Part shown: piece by piece, positions 5,248 through 13,118 of the stretch
How positions within the stretch are numbered: the first letter of the stretch is position 1
Layout of the letters: every line of letters begins with the position of its first letter
Source of the DNA: Bacillota bacterium
GTDB taxonomy: Bacteria > Bacillota > Clostridia > Acetivibrionales > DTU013
Length of the DNA: 16,854 nucleotides
Direction of reading: 5' to 3'
Assembly (NCBI GenBank): GCA_023411575.1
Contig: JAEYOP010000065.1
Span: 1-16,854 of the forward strand
Made by a program: the position numbers and the translations under genes
The notes under the pieces: model-generated
What the model saw: only the letters and a program-made list of their open reading frames with translations
What the model was told of the DNA's origin: nothing
The model's database searches: none

Positions 5248-5325
5248 CTGCATCCTCTTTTGCGGGATATCCTTCCGGCAGCTTCTTCTTTTGCTTACCA
5301 GATACCATCCTGTGACTTCCCCTGC

Positions 5326-6348
5326 CTACCAGATATCCTCCAGATCTTCCTTCTCCAACTCGTGGGTCTTGTTCCTGCCCATGAGGTCGAATACGGCGCG
5401 GGCCGGGTCCTTCTCGTTGAACAGGATTTCATAGGCTTCCGTCGTGATCGGCATGCTGACGCCCAGTTTCTGTGCAAGCCTGTATACAGGCTCTGTGGTG
5501 TAGTAGCCTTCCACAACCATTTTCACTTCCTCCAGCGCCTGGTTCACCGGCCTGCCCTGCCCGATCAGTATGCCGGCCCGCCTGTTCCTGCTGTGCATAC
5601 TGGTGCAGGTGACGATAAGATCTCCGATGCCGGCAAGCCCTGAAAATGTCTGCAGCTTGGCGCCCACAGCGCTGCCGAGCCTGGATATTTCCGTGATGCC
5701 CCTGGTCATCAGCGCCGCCTTCGTATTGTCGCCATAGCCCAACCCGTCGGAAATACCGGCGCACAAAGCGATTACGTTCTTTACCGCCCCGCCGAGCTCC
5801 ACCCCGGTGATGTCGGGACTGGTATAAACCCGGAAGCGCGGGGACATGAAAATATCCTGGACCAACTCCGCGGCGGTCCTGTTTTCGGAAGCTGCCACAT
5901 AGGCGGTCGGAATGCCTTTTGACAGCTCCTCCGCATGGCACGGGCCCGACATGGCGACCATTACGGCCTCGGGCATTTCCTGCAGAACGACCTCCGACAT
6001 GCGGTAGCCTGAGCCCTTCTCCAGCCCTTTGGAAAAGCAGCATATAGTTTTCGGTTTTTTAACAAGAGCCTCTATCTTCTTTATATTCTCTCTTATTGTC
6101 TGCGAGGGAATGACCATAACGAGTACGTCCGAAAAGGCAACCGCCTCCGCCAGGTCGGCGGTACATACCACGTTTGGCGGCACAAGCGCGCCGGGCAGCT
6201 TGTCCTTTTGCTCCCGGAGCGTATTGATCATATCGACCTCTTCCTTGAAAACCGACCACATCTTCACATTGTGCCCATTGCCGGCCAGCAGGATGGAAAC
6301 GGCAGTTCCCATGCTCCCTGCGCCAATCACGGAAATATTGATACCCAT
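5326..6348 (-). CDS. gpsA: NAD(P)-dependent glycerol-3-phosphate dehydrogenase
   Basis: 340 residues, the usual length. It reduces dihydroxyacetone phosphate to sn-glycerol-3-phosphate in the cytoplasm, the backbone for phospholipids. The N-terminal Rossmann motif is ISVIGAGSMGTAVS (GxGxxG at 9-14). VIPSQTIRE (79-87), FSKGLE (105-110) and SGPCHAEEL (134-142) follow. GGAVKNVIALCAGI carries the catalytic lysine K190, and GLAGIGDLIVTCTSMHSRNRRAG (about 238-259) is the substrate-binding signature. The start ATG 6346-6348 has GGGAGG six bases upstream. It lies 37 bases after plsY, whose product uses glycerol-3-phosphate, so the two genes encode consecutive steps. It ends the operon; a terminator follows. 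Confidence 0.97.
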   Translation of the reverse strand: MGINISVIGAGSMGTAVSILLAGNGHNVKMWSVFKEEVDMINTLREQKDKLPGALVPPNVVCTADLAEAVAFSDVLVMVIPSQTIRENIKKIEALVKKPKTICCFSKGLEKGSGYRMSEVVLQEMPEAVMVAMSGPCHAEELSKGIPTAYVAASENRTAAELVQDIFMSPRFRVYTSPDITGVELGGAVKNVIALCAGISDGLGYGDNTKAALMTRGITEISRLGSAVGAKLQTFSGLAGIGDLIVTCTSMHSRNRRAGILIGQGRPVNQALEEVKMVVEGYYTTEPVYRLAQKLGVSMPITTEAYEILFNEKDPARAVFDLMGRNKTHELEKEDLEDIW

Positions 6349-6385
6349 TTGCTTCCTCCCGATTATATGAATTGTATTGCGGCCA

Positions 6386-6988
6386 TCAAGCCTGTTTCTT
6401 ATGGAAGGAAAACTTTGATTCCGTTCCGCTGAAAAGCCGCTTAATGTTGGTATGGTGCTTGAAAATAATCAAAATCGCTATGATCGTGGAACAGATAATC
6501 GTTTCTGCGTTTCTGCCCAGGGCGATCGCCGTTGTGGGAAACAGAAAGGCGGCAACGATCGATCCCAGCGAAACGTACCTGGAAATGAGAAGAAGGAGGA
6601 TAAAAATGCCCAGCATGCCCAGAGCAATCTGCCAGTCGATCAGCATCAGCACGGCCAGCGACGTCAGAACGCCCTTGCCGCCCTTGAACCCGAAAAACAC
6701 AGGCCACACATGTCCGATAACCGCAGCCGTTCCTGCCACAACTCCTCCCAATTGCCCGCCGTAAACAAGGTACCCCGCGAAATAGGCAAGAATACCTTTC
6801 AGCAGATCTCCCAGAAGAACAAACAAAGCAGCTTTTTTGCCAAGGGTCCTCAGCGTATTCGTCGTGCCCGCATTACCGCTGCCATGCTGCCGGACGTCCA
6901 CTCCATAGAACTTCCCCACGATCAGCGAGCTGTTGAGGCTGCCCAGCAAATAGCCGGCAAGAACTCCTAAAATCAATCTGACAACCAT
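6386..6988 (-). CDS. plsY: acyl-phosphate:glycerol-3-phosphate acyltransferase PlsY
   Basis: 200 residues from ATG 6986-6988, preceded by GGGGGAA; an in-frame upstream ATG at 7105 lies inside der and is rejected. It is a polytopic membrane enzyme that transfers an acyl group from acyl-phosphate to glycerol-3-phosphate, giving lysophosphatidate. The three conserved cytoplasmic motifs are present: GSLNSSLIVGK (motif 1), GSGNAGTTNTLR (motif 2, glycerol-3-phosphate binding) and GHVWPVFFGFKGGKGV (motif 3). About five hydrophobic segments are visible, starting with LILGVLAGYLLG. The C-terminus is short and basic (FSFHKKQA). It sits 22 bases downstream of der, evidently co-transcribed. Confidence 0.96.
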   Translation of the reverse strand: MVVRLILGVLAGYLLGSLNSSLIVGKFYGVDVRQHGSGNAGTTNTLRTLGKKAALFVLLGDLLKGILAYFAGYLVYGGQLGGVVAGTAAVIGHVWPVFFGFKGGKGVLTSLAVLMLIDWQIALGMLGIFILLLLISRYVSLGSIVAAFLFPTTAIALGRNAETIICSTIIAILIIFKHHTNIKRLFSGTESKFSFHKKQA

Positions 6989-7010
6989 TTTCGATTCCCC
7001 CGATTTTTGA

Positions 7011-8336
7011 TTATTTATCTTCATCCCTTTCCCTGTGAATGAACCGGATCGGCGTGCCCTCAAAGCCGTAACTCCTGCGCAGCTGATTCTCGATATATCG
7101 TTCATAGGAATAATGAAACAGTTCCATATTATTCACGAAAATGACAAACGTCGGCGGCTTGACCGCAGACTGGGTGCCGTAATACAATTTCAGCCTCTTC
7201 CCCTTGTCGGACGGCGGCTGCACCATCGCAGTCGCTTCGTTGAGCAGATCGTTCAGCATTCCCGTGGAGATGCGGAGGGTCGCCTGGCCATATACGAATT
7301 TCACGAGTTCCAGCAGCTTGTGGACTCTCTGTCCCGTCTTTACCGACACGAAAAGGATCGGCGCATATTGCATGAAGCCAAGCTTTTCCTGTACGGTTTT
7401 GCGGTATTCCTCCAGCGTGCCCGTTTCCTTTTCCACCAGATCCCACTTGTTGACAACGACAACGGACGCCTTCCCCTGTTCGTGGGCATAACCGGCGATC
7501 TTCGTATCCTGTTCCGTTACCCCGTCCTGCGCGTCGATCATGATGACGCAAACGTCCGCCCGCTCGATCGCGGACCAGGAACGCAGGGCGCTGTATTTCT
7601 CGATATTCTCCGTAATCCTGCTCTGCCTGCGGATACCCGCCGTATCGATAAACACGTACTTGTCTTCGCCATTTTCCACCAGCGTATCGATGGCATCCCT
7701 GGTGGTCCCCGGGATGTCGCTGACAATCACCCGCTCCTCGCCCACCATCTTGTTGATCAGGGAGGATTTCCCCGAATTGGGCTTGCCGATGACGGCCACC
7801 TTGATGGTATCGTCATCATACTCTTCCTTGTCCTCGTCGGGGAAATACTGGAAGATTTCATCCAGCAGATCGCCCATGCCAAGGCCGTGAAGGGAGGATA
7901 CGGGCATCACGTCGCCGATGGCGAGATTATAGAATTCATACATCTCTGCCGGAGGCTCCCCTACCCGGTCCACCTTGTTGGCCACCAGAATCACCGGTTT
8001 CCTGGATTTCCGGAGCATTGTGGCGATTTCCTTGTCGGAAGCCGTCATGCCGCCCTTTGCATCGACCATGAACACGATGACATCCGCCATCTCAACGGCG
8101 ACTTCCGCCTGCCTTCTCATCTGCTGCAGGATCTTGTCCTCCGCGTAGGGCTCGATGCCCCCCGTATCGATCAGGGTAAATTTCCGATTCCGCCATTCGG
8201 CCTCGGCATAGATCCTGTCCCGCGTCACCCCCGGCGTATCCTCTACGATGGATATCCTTCTGCCGCAAAGGTAGTTGAAAAATGTGGACTTCCCTACATT
8301 CGGCCTGCCTACGACTGCTACTACCGGTTTTGCCAA
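7011..8336 (-). CDS. der: ribosome-assembly GTPase Der (EngA)
   Basis: 441 residues, typical length. Tandem GTPase domains are followed by a KH-like domain. GTPase 1 has GRPNVGKST (10-18), DTPGVTRD (33-40), DTGG (57-60) and NKVD (120-123). GTPase 2 has GKPNSGKSS (184-192), DIPGTTRD (207-214), DTAG (231-234) and NKWD (296-299). An acidic linker (about 166-176) joins the domains. The C-terminus (FVIFVNNMELFHYSYERYIENQLRR and on) is the KH-like domain. Der acts in maturation of the 50S subunit. The start codon is TTG (8334-8336), with GAGGTGG five bases upstream; no ATG competes, and MAKPVVAVVGRPN is the expected N-terminus. It follows the DUF512 gene by 54 bases and precedes plsY by 22, a gene order common in Clostridia. 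Confidence 0.97.
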   Translation of the reverse strand: MAKPVVAVVGRPNVGKSTFFNYLCGRRISIVEDTPGVTRDRIYAEAEWRNRKFTLIDTGGIEPYAEDKILQQMRRQAEVAVEMADVIVFMVDAKGGMTASDKEIATMLRKSRKPVILVANKVDRVGEPPAEMYEFYNLAIGDVMPVSSLHGLGMGDLLDEIFQYFPDEDKEEYDDDTIKVAVIGKPNSGKSSLINKMVGEERVIVSDIPGTTRDAIDTLVENGEDKYVFIDTAGIRRQSRITENIEKYSALRSWSAIERADVCVIMIDAQDGVTEQDTKIAGYAHEQGKASVVVVNKWDLVEKETGTLEEYRKTVQEKLGFMQYAPILFVSVKTGQRVHKLLELVKFVYGQATLRISTGMLNDLLNEATAMVQPPSDKGKRLKLYYGTQSAVKPPTFVIFVNNMELFHYSYERYIENQLRRSYGFEGTPIRFIHRERDEDK

Positions 8337-8390
8337 TTATTCCACCTCGCTAAATTCATGCAATCCGGATGCCGGATCGCCCCATGCTTC

Positions 8391-9740
8391 TTATTTCATT
8401 CCAAGCAGCTTTTTCGCAAAGTCCTCCCCATCGTTTTCCACAATGGTTATCTTCGTGCCAAGCTTGCTGCAAAGCCCTTCTACCGTATAATCGTCCAAAA
8501 ACAGTTCTTCCCCGGATTTGAGCATGCTCCGGGACAGGAGAAGCTCGCTTCCAAGTTCCCGCCCCTCCAACTGCGATGCGATGTCACAGCCCGTCAGAAG
8601 CCCGGTTACAGTGACATTCTCTCCAAAAAAGTCATTTTTTATCGGATATACTTCCACCTTTAGATTATTATACCGTTTTTCCAGCTCCTGCGCCATTTGT
8701 TTTATAAACGGATAGGCGCACATCCCTGTCGCAATGCTGACCCTGCGCCCTGGCATAAGCCTGGCGCAATGGTTGTCCAGCTTTTTCCCGTGTTTTCCCG
8801 TATAAGTCCGGAACTCCTGGATAAACATGGACATGAGGCCAACGCCGTTCTCGATCTGGGGAAAATCCTCGTATTCCTCATATGCAGGCAGGTCAACCCC
8901 CGCCTTTATGTAAAACTCATCCGCCAGATAAACCAGCCGCGTGTCCAGCTCCTTCAAAAGCTTTTTCTGCCAGCCGCCGACCTGCTTCAGAACTTCGGCG
9001 GAGGCCTGCTCGTCGAAGGGCTTCAGTTCATAAAGTCCTTCCCTCCATTTGGTCAGGCCCACCGGCACTACGGATATGCTTGCCAAACCCGGATAAAGGG
9101 GCGAAAGGTCTTCGAGGGTCCTGTCCAGCTCTTTGCCGTCATTGAGCCCCCTGCACAGAACAATCTGGGCATTTACCGCAATTCCGCCGTCCACAAGGGT
9201 CCTGAGCCTGTTCAGCACATCGCCGGCAAACCGGTTGCCCAGCATGGTCTTCCGGAGCTGGGGATTGGTCGTATGCACCGATACATTGACGGGAGACATA
9301 TGGTAGCGGATAACCCGCTCCAGTTCGTTGGAATCCAGGTTCGTCAAGGTAATATAATTGCCGGTCAGAAAGGACAGCCGGGAATCGTCGTCCTTGAAAT
9401 AGACCGTACTGCGCATCCCTTTCGGAAGCTGGTCGATGAAGCAGAAAACGCATTTGTTCGTGCAGCTTTTCGCTTCGGAGATCAACGGGTCTTCGAATTC
9501 GAGCCCCAGGTCTTCGTATTCGTCCTTATCGATCTCGATCTCCCAGATTTCCCCGTCCCTTTTTTCTACTTCCACCAAAAGATTGCTGTCTGCCGTCAGG
9601 AACCGGTAGTCGAATACATCCTGTATTTTCTGTCCGTTGATGGACAGCAGCAGATCGCCGGGCTCGATTCCGGCCTCCTGTGCCGCGCTGTCCGGAAGAA
9701 CAGCTTGTATGACTATGGGTTTTCTGGACTTCACCGGCAT
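8391..9740 (-). CDS. DUF512 family radical SAM protein with N-terminal PDZ domain
   Basis: 449 residues from ATG 9738-9740, chosen because an AGG-rich site (AAGGAAAGCAGGTG) precedes it; an upstream in-frame start would read through the rpmF terminator. Residues 1-70 form a PDZ-like domain (VLPDSAAQEAGIEPGDLLLSINGQKI). SCTNKCVFCFIDQLPKGMR carries C93, C97 and C100, the radical SAM CxxxCxxC motif for a [4Fe-4S] cluster. LTGNYITLTNL and the C-terminal DUF512 region (MPGRRVSIATGMCAYPF, VTGLLTGCDI) complete the family pattern. The function is not established. Proteins of this family sit next to der in many Clostridia and are sometimes likened to Elp3-type enzymes, but no tRNA role is shown. It is cytoplasmic by sequence and first in the der-plsY-gpsA group. 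Confidence 0.93.
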   Translation of the reverse strand: MPVKSRKPIVIQAVLPDSAAQEAGIEPGDLLLSINGQKIQDVFDYRFLTADSNLLVEVEKRDGEIWEIEIDKDEYEDLGLEFEDPLISEAKSCTNKCVFCFIDQLPKGMRSTVYFKDDDSRLSFLTGNYITLTNLDSNELERVIRYHMSPVNVSVHTTNPQLRKTMLGNRFAGDVLNRLRTLVDGGIAVNAQIVLCRGLNDGKELDRTLEDLSPLYPGLASISVVPVGLTKWREGLYELKPFDEQASAEVLKQVGGWQKKLLKELDTRLVYLADEFYIKAGVDLPAYEEYEDFPQIENGVGLMSMFIQEFRTYTGKHGKKLDNHCARLMPGRRVSIATGMCAYPFIKQMAQELEKRYNNLKVEVYPIKNDFFGENVTVTGLLTGCDIASQLEGRELGSELLLSRSMLKSGEELFLDDYTVEGLCSKLGTKITIVENDGEDFAKKLLGMK

Positions 9741-9774
9741 CACCTGCTTTCCTTCTCGTGCACCTTCAACACAC

Positions 9775-9800
9775 AAAAAGACTGCCTTTGCAGACAGCCT
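9775..9800 (-). terminator. intrinsic terminator after rpmF
   Basis: On the minus strand AGGCTGTC pairs with GGCAGTCT (9779-9800, 8 bp, two G-U), loop TGCAAA, followed by a run of Ts (9775-9779). It lies 43 bases beyond the rpmF stop codon and separates yceD-rpmF from the DUF512-der operon. Confidence 0.7.
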
Positions 9801-9809
9801 CTTTCGTCT

Positions 9810-9846
9810 ATATAGCATTTATTCCATATAGCATTCATATTCCTAC
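9810..9846. repeat. short imperfect tandem repeat
   Basis: ATATAGCATTTATTCC is followed at once by ATATAGCATTCATATTCC (about 9811-9844). It covers the end of rpmF and the spacer to its terminator. Probably a small local duplication. Confidence 0.4.
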
Positions 9847-10025
9847 TTTGCAGCTTCCTTAACAACTTCCTTGCCATCGTAGTATCCGCATTCCTTGCAA
9901 ACTACGTGGGGAACCTTCAATGTATGACACTGTGGGCAGCTAATCAAGCCCGGCTGTGACAATTTCCACTGAGACCTTCTTTTACCCGTTCTGGCCTTGG
10001 ACCATTTGCGTTTTGGATTTGCCAT
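9843..10025 (-). CDS. rpmF: 50S ribosomal protein L32
   Basis: 60 residues starting MANPKRKWSKARTGKRRSQW at ATG 10023-10025, preceded by GGGAGGTG; a GTG three codons upstream is part of the ribosome-binding region. The basic N-terminus is typical of L32. CPQC and CKEC (about residues 30-46) form the zinc-binding ('C+') version of the protein, which in Firmicutes can be replaced by a zinc-free paralog under zinc limitation. It follows yceD by 36 bases in the widely conserved yceD-rpmF order. Confidence 0.97.
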   Translation of the reverse strand: MANPKRKWSKARTGKRRSQWKLSQPGLISCPQCHTLKVPHVVCKECGYYDGKEVVKEAAK

Positions 10026-10061
10026 ATTCAACACCTCCCTGATAAAAAGCGTATATCACAA

Positions 10062-10556
10062 TTATTCGAAGTACTTTCCCAGACCTTCCATGCGCGGGTC
10101 AATTTCATTTTCGCAGCAGCCGCACTGCGTTTCATTGAGGTTTGCGCCGCACCTGCTGCATAGCCCCTTGCAATCCTTGGAACACAACTGCTTCATCGGA
10201 AGGTTTAAAATAATGTTGTCCTTGAGCGCCTTGCCAAGCTCCAGCACCTTTCCTTCGAAAGGATACATGTCCTCCGTCCGTTCCGCTTCCCCACTGTTGA
10301 TAAAATTTTCATTTATCTTCAGATTGATGTCCTTTTTTACTTCTCTGAGACAGCGGTAGCACTCACTGCTGTATGCGCCCTTCAGACGCCCGTCGAGCTG
10401 CAGGATACCGTTCGTATTGGTCAATGTCCCTTTAAAGGATAACGTCCCCTCAAGCCGGTAGCCCTCCGCAGGCTCCCTTTCCGATGGCGCCTCCTCGAAG
10501 TCAACCTCCATGGAAGCCCCGTTAATCCTTATAATGTCGGATACATCAACCTTCAT
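10062..10556 (-). CDS. yceD: DUF177 / YceD family protein (large-subunit rRNA accumulation)
   Basis: 164 residues from ATG 10554-10556, after AAGGGG; an in-frame ATG at 10616 lies upstream of the promoter -10 and cannot be used. The family is known from E. coli YceD and plant homologues to be needed for normal 23S rRNA levels. Visible motifs are SSECYRCLREVKKDI (central CxxC) and the C-terminal CSKDCKGLCSRCGANLNETQCGC cluster, whose cysteine pairs suggest a metal site common in Gram-positive members. It precedes rpmF, the classic arrangement, and is driven by a consensus promoter directly upstream. Confidence 0.93.
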   Translation of the reverse strand: MKVDVSDIIRINGASMEVDFEEAPSEREPAEGYRLEGTLSFKGTLTNTNGILQLDGRLKGAYSSECYRCLREVKKDINLKINENFINSGEAERTEDMYPFEGKVLELGKALKDNIILNLPMKQLCSKDCKGLCSRCGANLNETQCGCCENEIDPRMEGLGKYFE

Positions 10557-10587
10557 AGCAATACCCCTTAAATCCGCGACAAATGAT

Positions 10588-10616
10588 ATTATACTAACTA
10601 ATGCCAGTATTGTCAA
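10588..10616 (-). promoter_or_regulatory. consensus sigma-A promoter of yceD-rpmF
   Basis: On the minus strand TTGACA (10611-10616), exactly 17 bp, TATAAT (10588-10593): a perfect match to both hexamers. Transcription would start near 10581, about 25 bases before the yceD ATG. Confidence 0.9.
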
Positions 10617-10640
10617 GGCAATTTATTTTGCCATCCCGCT

Positions 10641-10662
10641 GCAAAATAGTAAATTATTTTGC
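10641..10662 (-). other. hairpin overlapping the ackA stop codon
   Basis: GCAAAATA (10641-10648) and TATTTTGC (10655-10662) form a perfect 8-bp stem that includes the TAA stop of ackA. No T-tract follows on the minus strand. GGCAAAATAA appears twice here (the hairpin arm and again at about 10623-10632). It may be a weak terminator or a 3'-end stabiliser. No better terminator is visible before the yceD promoter. Confidence 0.45.
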
Positions 10663-11850
10663 CGTTAATTTAAGCGTCTCCCTGGCGATAGCAAGCTCCT
10701 CGTTGGTCGGAATAACAAGGGTCCTGACCTTAGCGTCCGGGGTGCTGATGTCCATTTCCTTCCCCCTGACCTCGTTCTTCTCCCAGTCGATCTTGATGCC
10801 GAGGTACTCCATGTTGCTCAGGACCCCTTTTCTCACGATGCTGTTGTTCTCACCGATTCCCGCTGTAAAGATGACTGCGTCGATCCCGTTGATGACGGCG
10901 GCGTATTCCCCGATATACTTCTTGCATCTGTAGCAGAAGATGTCGATCGCCAGCTGCGCCCGCTCATTTCCGGCGTCCGCCGCTTCATGGATATCCCTGA
11001 AGTCGCTGCTTACGCCGGAGATTCCGAGTACGCCGGACTTTTTGTTCAGGTAGTTGTCCACTTCCTTCATGCTCATGTGTTCTTTTTCCATCAGGGTTTT
11101 AACGATCGCCGGATCGATGGTTCCGCTGCGGGTGCCCATGGCAAGTCCGGCCAGCGGGGTGAAGCCCATGCTGGTCTCGACGGATTTGCCGTTTTTAATG
11201 GCGCAAACGCTGGCTCCGTTGCCAAGATGGCAGGAAATCAGCTTCAGCTCTTCCAGCGGTCTTCCGAGCATGACGGCCGCCCTCTCCGCAACGTATTTGT
11301 GGGAGGTGCCGTGGAAACCGTATTTCCGAACGCCGTACTTCTGATAGATTTCATAAGGCAGTGCGTAAAGATAGGCATACTGGGGAAGGGTCTGATGGAA
11401 GGCGGTATCAAAAACGGCTACCATCGGCGTTCCGGGCATGATGGCCTGGCATGCCTCAATACCCGTTATATTCGGAGGATTGTGCAGCGGGGCGATTTCA
11501 ATGCAATCCTTGATCGCCTGCATGACCTTGTCGTCAATAATAACGGATTCGCTGAACTTTTCCCCGCCGTGCACAACACGGTGTCCGACCGCGGAAATTT
11601 CCGACATATCCTTTATAACGCCCACCTTCTCGTCGGTCAGCGCTTTGATGACCTCCTTGATGGCCGATTTATGGTCCGGCATGTCCTTTTCGATCATGAC
11701 CGGTTCCATTCCGGTCTTCGTATGCTTGATGTAGGAATTCTCAATGCCGATCCGGTCGCAAAGGCCCTTTGCGAGTACGGATTCGTTCTGCATGTCGATC
11801 AGCTGATATTTGAGTGATGAGCTTCCTGTGTTGATAACTAGAATTTTCAT
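10654..11850 (-). CDS. ackA: acetate kinase
   Basis: 398 residues, normal length. It converts acetyl-phosphate and ADP to acetate and ATP in the cytoplasm, the energy-yielding last step of acetate fermentation. Active-site residues known from the Methanosarcina enzyme fall at the same numbers here: N7 (INTGSSSLKYQ), R91 (GHRVVHGG), D148 (VFDTAFHQT), H180 (YGFHGTSHKYV), R241 (MGTRSGTIDP) and E384 (PTNEELAIARET). Start ATG 11848-11850 is preceded by AAAGGGG. It lies 15 bases after pta, so the two are translated from one message. Confidence 0.98.
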   Translation of the reverse strand: MKILVINTGSSSLKYQLIDMQNESVLAKGLCDRIGIENSYIKHTKTGMEPVMIEKDMPDHKSAIKEVIKALTDEKVGVIKDMSEISAVGHRVVHGGEKFSESVIIDDKVMQAIKDCIEIAPLHNPPNITGIEACQAIMPGTPMVAVFDTAFHQTLPQYAYLYALPYEIYQKYGVRKYGFHGTSHKYVAERAAVMLGRPLEELKLISCHLGNGASVCAIKNGKSVETSMGFTPLAGLAMGTRSGTIDPAIVKTLMEKEHMSMKEVDNYLNKKSGVLGISGVSSDFRDIHEAADAGNERAQLAIDIFCYRCKKYIGEYAAVINGIDAVIFTAGIGENNSIVRKGVLSNMEYLGIKIDWEKNEVRGKEMDISTPDAKVRTLVIPTNEELAIARETLKLTAK

Positions 11851-11865
11851 TTATTCTTTACCCCT

Positions 11866-12858
11866 TTATACATTCTGCGCCTGAACAGCGGTAATTGCTA
11901 CAACCCCTACGATATCCTCCGCGCTGCAGCCCCTGGACAGATCGTTGACCGGCCTTGCGATCCCCTGTGTGATAGGTCCGTAGGCCTCGGCCTTTGCCAG
12001 CCTCTGGGTCAGCTTATAAGCGATGTTTCCGCAGTTGAGGTCCGGGAATACCAATACGTTTGCCTTGCCGGCAACCGGGCTGCCCTTTGCCTTGGATGCG
12101 CCGACGGAAGGAACCAGAGCCGCGTCCGCCTGGAGTTCTCCGTCCAGCACAAGGTCGGGAGCCTTCTCTTTTGCAAGCCTTGTGGCCTCTACCACTTTCT
12201 GTGTCAGCTCGCTTTTTGCGCTTCCATAAGTGGAGTAGGAAAGAAGAGCGACATTGGGCTCATCCTGAACAAGGCTTTTAAAGGATTTGGCCGATGCGAT
12301 CGCGATCTCCGACAGTTCATCCGCATTGGGATTTTCAACAAGACCGCTGTCCGCGTAAATGAAGGTCCCATTGCTGCCGTATTCGCAATCCGGCACGACC
12401 ATCACGAAAAATGCGGAAACCAGCTTTGTTCCGGGCGCCGTCTTCAGGATCTGGAGGGCCGGCCTCAGCGTATCCGCGGTGGAATGGACGGCGCCGGATA
12501 CCATGCCGTCGGCCTCGCCCATCTTAACCATCATGACGCCCCAGTACAATTCGTCCTTTACGATTTCCCTGGCCTTTTCGAGGGTTACGCCCTTGGCCTT
12601 CCTCATTTCATAAAATGCGTTTGCATATTCTTCAAATTTGGGCGAGGTTTCCGGATCAACGATTCTTGCCCTGGAAATGTCCAGATCCCCTGCCAGCTTT
12701 TTGATCTCGCTTTCCCTGCCGACAAGGACTATGTTCGCCAGCCCTTTTTCCTGCACCATTGCAGCCGCCGTCAAGGTTCTGATATCCGAGCTTTCGGGTA
12801 GTACGATCGTTTTGACGTCTTTTTTGGCACGTTCGCTGATTTGTTCGAGAAAATTCAT
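11866..12858 (-). CDS. pta: phosphate acetyltransferase
   Basis: 330 residues, the compact form lacking the N-terminal regulatory domains of the E. coli enzyme. It converts acetyl-CoA and phosphate to acetyl-phosphate and CoA. The start ATG 12856-12858 (MNFLEQISERAKKD) has AAAGGGG seven bases upstream; an in-frame ATG at 12942 lacks such a site. Family segments visible are TIVLPESSDIRTLTAA, GEADGMVSGAVHSTADTLRPALQI, LSYSTYGSAK, VLDGELQADAALVP, KANVLVFPDLNCGNIAYKL and the C-terminal GPITQGIARPVNDLSRGCSAEDI. It is the first gene of the pta-ackA operon. Confidence 0.97.
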   Translation of the reverse strand: MNFLEQISERAKKDVKTIVLPESSDIRTLTAAAMVQEKGLANIVLVGRESEIKKLAGDLDISRARIVDPETSPKFEEYANAFYEMRKAKGVTLEKAREIVKDELYWGVMMVKMGEADGMVSGAVHSTADTLRPALQILKTAPGTKLVSAFFVMVVPDCEYGSNGTFIYADSGLVENPNADELSEIAIASAKSFKSLVQDEPNVALLSYSTYGSAKSELTQKVVEATRLAKEKAPDLVLDGELQADAALVPSVGASKAKGSPVAGKANVLVFPDLNCGNIAYKLTQRLAKAEAYGPITQGIARPVNDLSRGCSAEDIVGVVAITAVQAQNV

Positions 12859-12987
12859 TACAAGACCCCTTTCATATTTAATGAACAAGGACAGTATCAT
12901 TTTGTCCAAATTCAAAATTTCTACTACGGAACGTATTATCACCAGGTCCTAACATCTGCTTATATCAAGCATTTCCCGGCCTTCTAT

Positions 12988-13016
12988 ATTATATACAAAA
13001 CGTTTATTGTATACAA
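12988..13016 (-). promoter_or_regulatory. pta-ackA promoter with TTGTATA repeats
   Basis: On the minus strand TTGTAT (13011-13016), 17 bp, TATAAT (12988-12993). TATACAA occurs on the plus strand at 12992-12998 and 13010-13016, an 18-bp direct repeat, and with TTGTATA at 13007-13013 forms an inverted repeat around AACGTTTA. TTGTATACAA (13007-13016) is a perfect palindrome covering the -35. The leader to pta is about 120 bases. The repeats could bind a regulator; none is identified. Confidence 0.7.
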
Positions 13017-13063
13017 GATACGATTGATAAAAAACAATACCAATCCGTAAAAAAGGGGGCGTG

Positions 13064-13090
13064 AAAAAGGGACATTGCATTTGTCCCTTT
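13064..13090 (-). terminator. intrinsic terminator of the gatCAB operon
   Basis: AAAGGGACA (13066-13074) and TGTCCCTTT (13082-13090) form a perfect 9-bp stem with a 7-base loop. On the minus strand a TTTTT run (13064-13068) completes it. It starts 28 bases after the gatB stop codon. A second GTCCC directly beyond (13091-13095) allows a shifted stem. Confidence 0.75.
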
Positions 13091-13118
13091 GTCCCCTGGT
13101 CTCAGATATTCATCAGCC

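Noticed and set aside
5141..5308. N-terminal extension of sodC to ATG 5306-5308 (56 more residues).
   Set aside because: It would be encoded across the gpsA terminator and upstream of the likely sodC promoter; the ATG at 5138-5140 has the GGGGG site.
7035..8663. 542-codon open frame on the plus strand opposite der and the end of the DUF512 gene.
   Set aside because: It is antisense to two well-recognised genes, has no ribosome binding site or family features, and its composition (His/Arg/Asp-rich) is typical of the mirror frame of a GC-biased gene.
12994..13016. CcpA cre box at the pta promoter.
   Set aside because: The central ACGT is there but the TG...CA flanks required by the cre consensus are missing.
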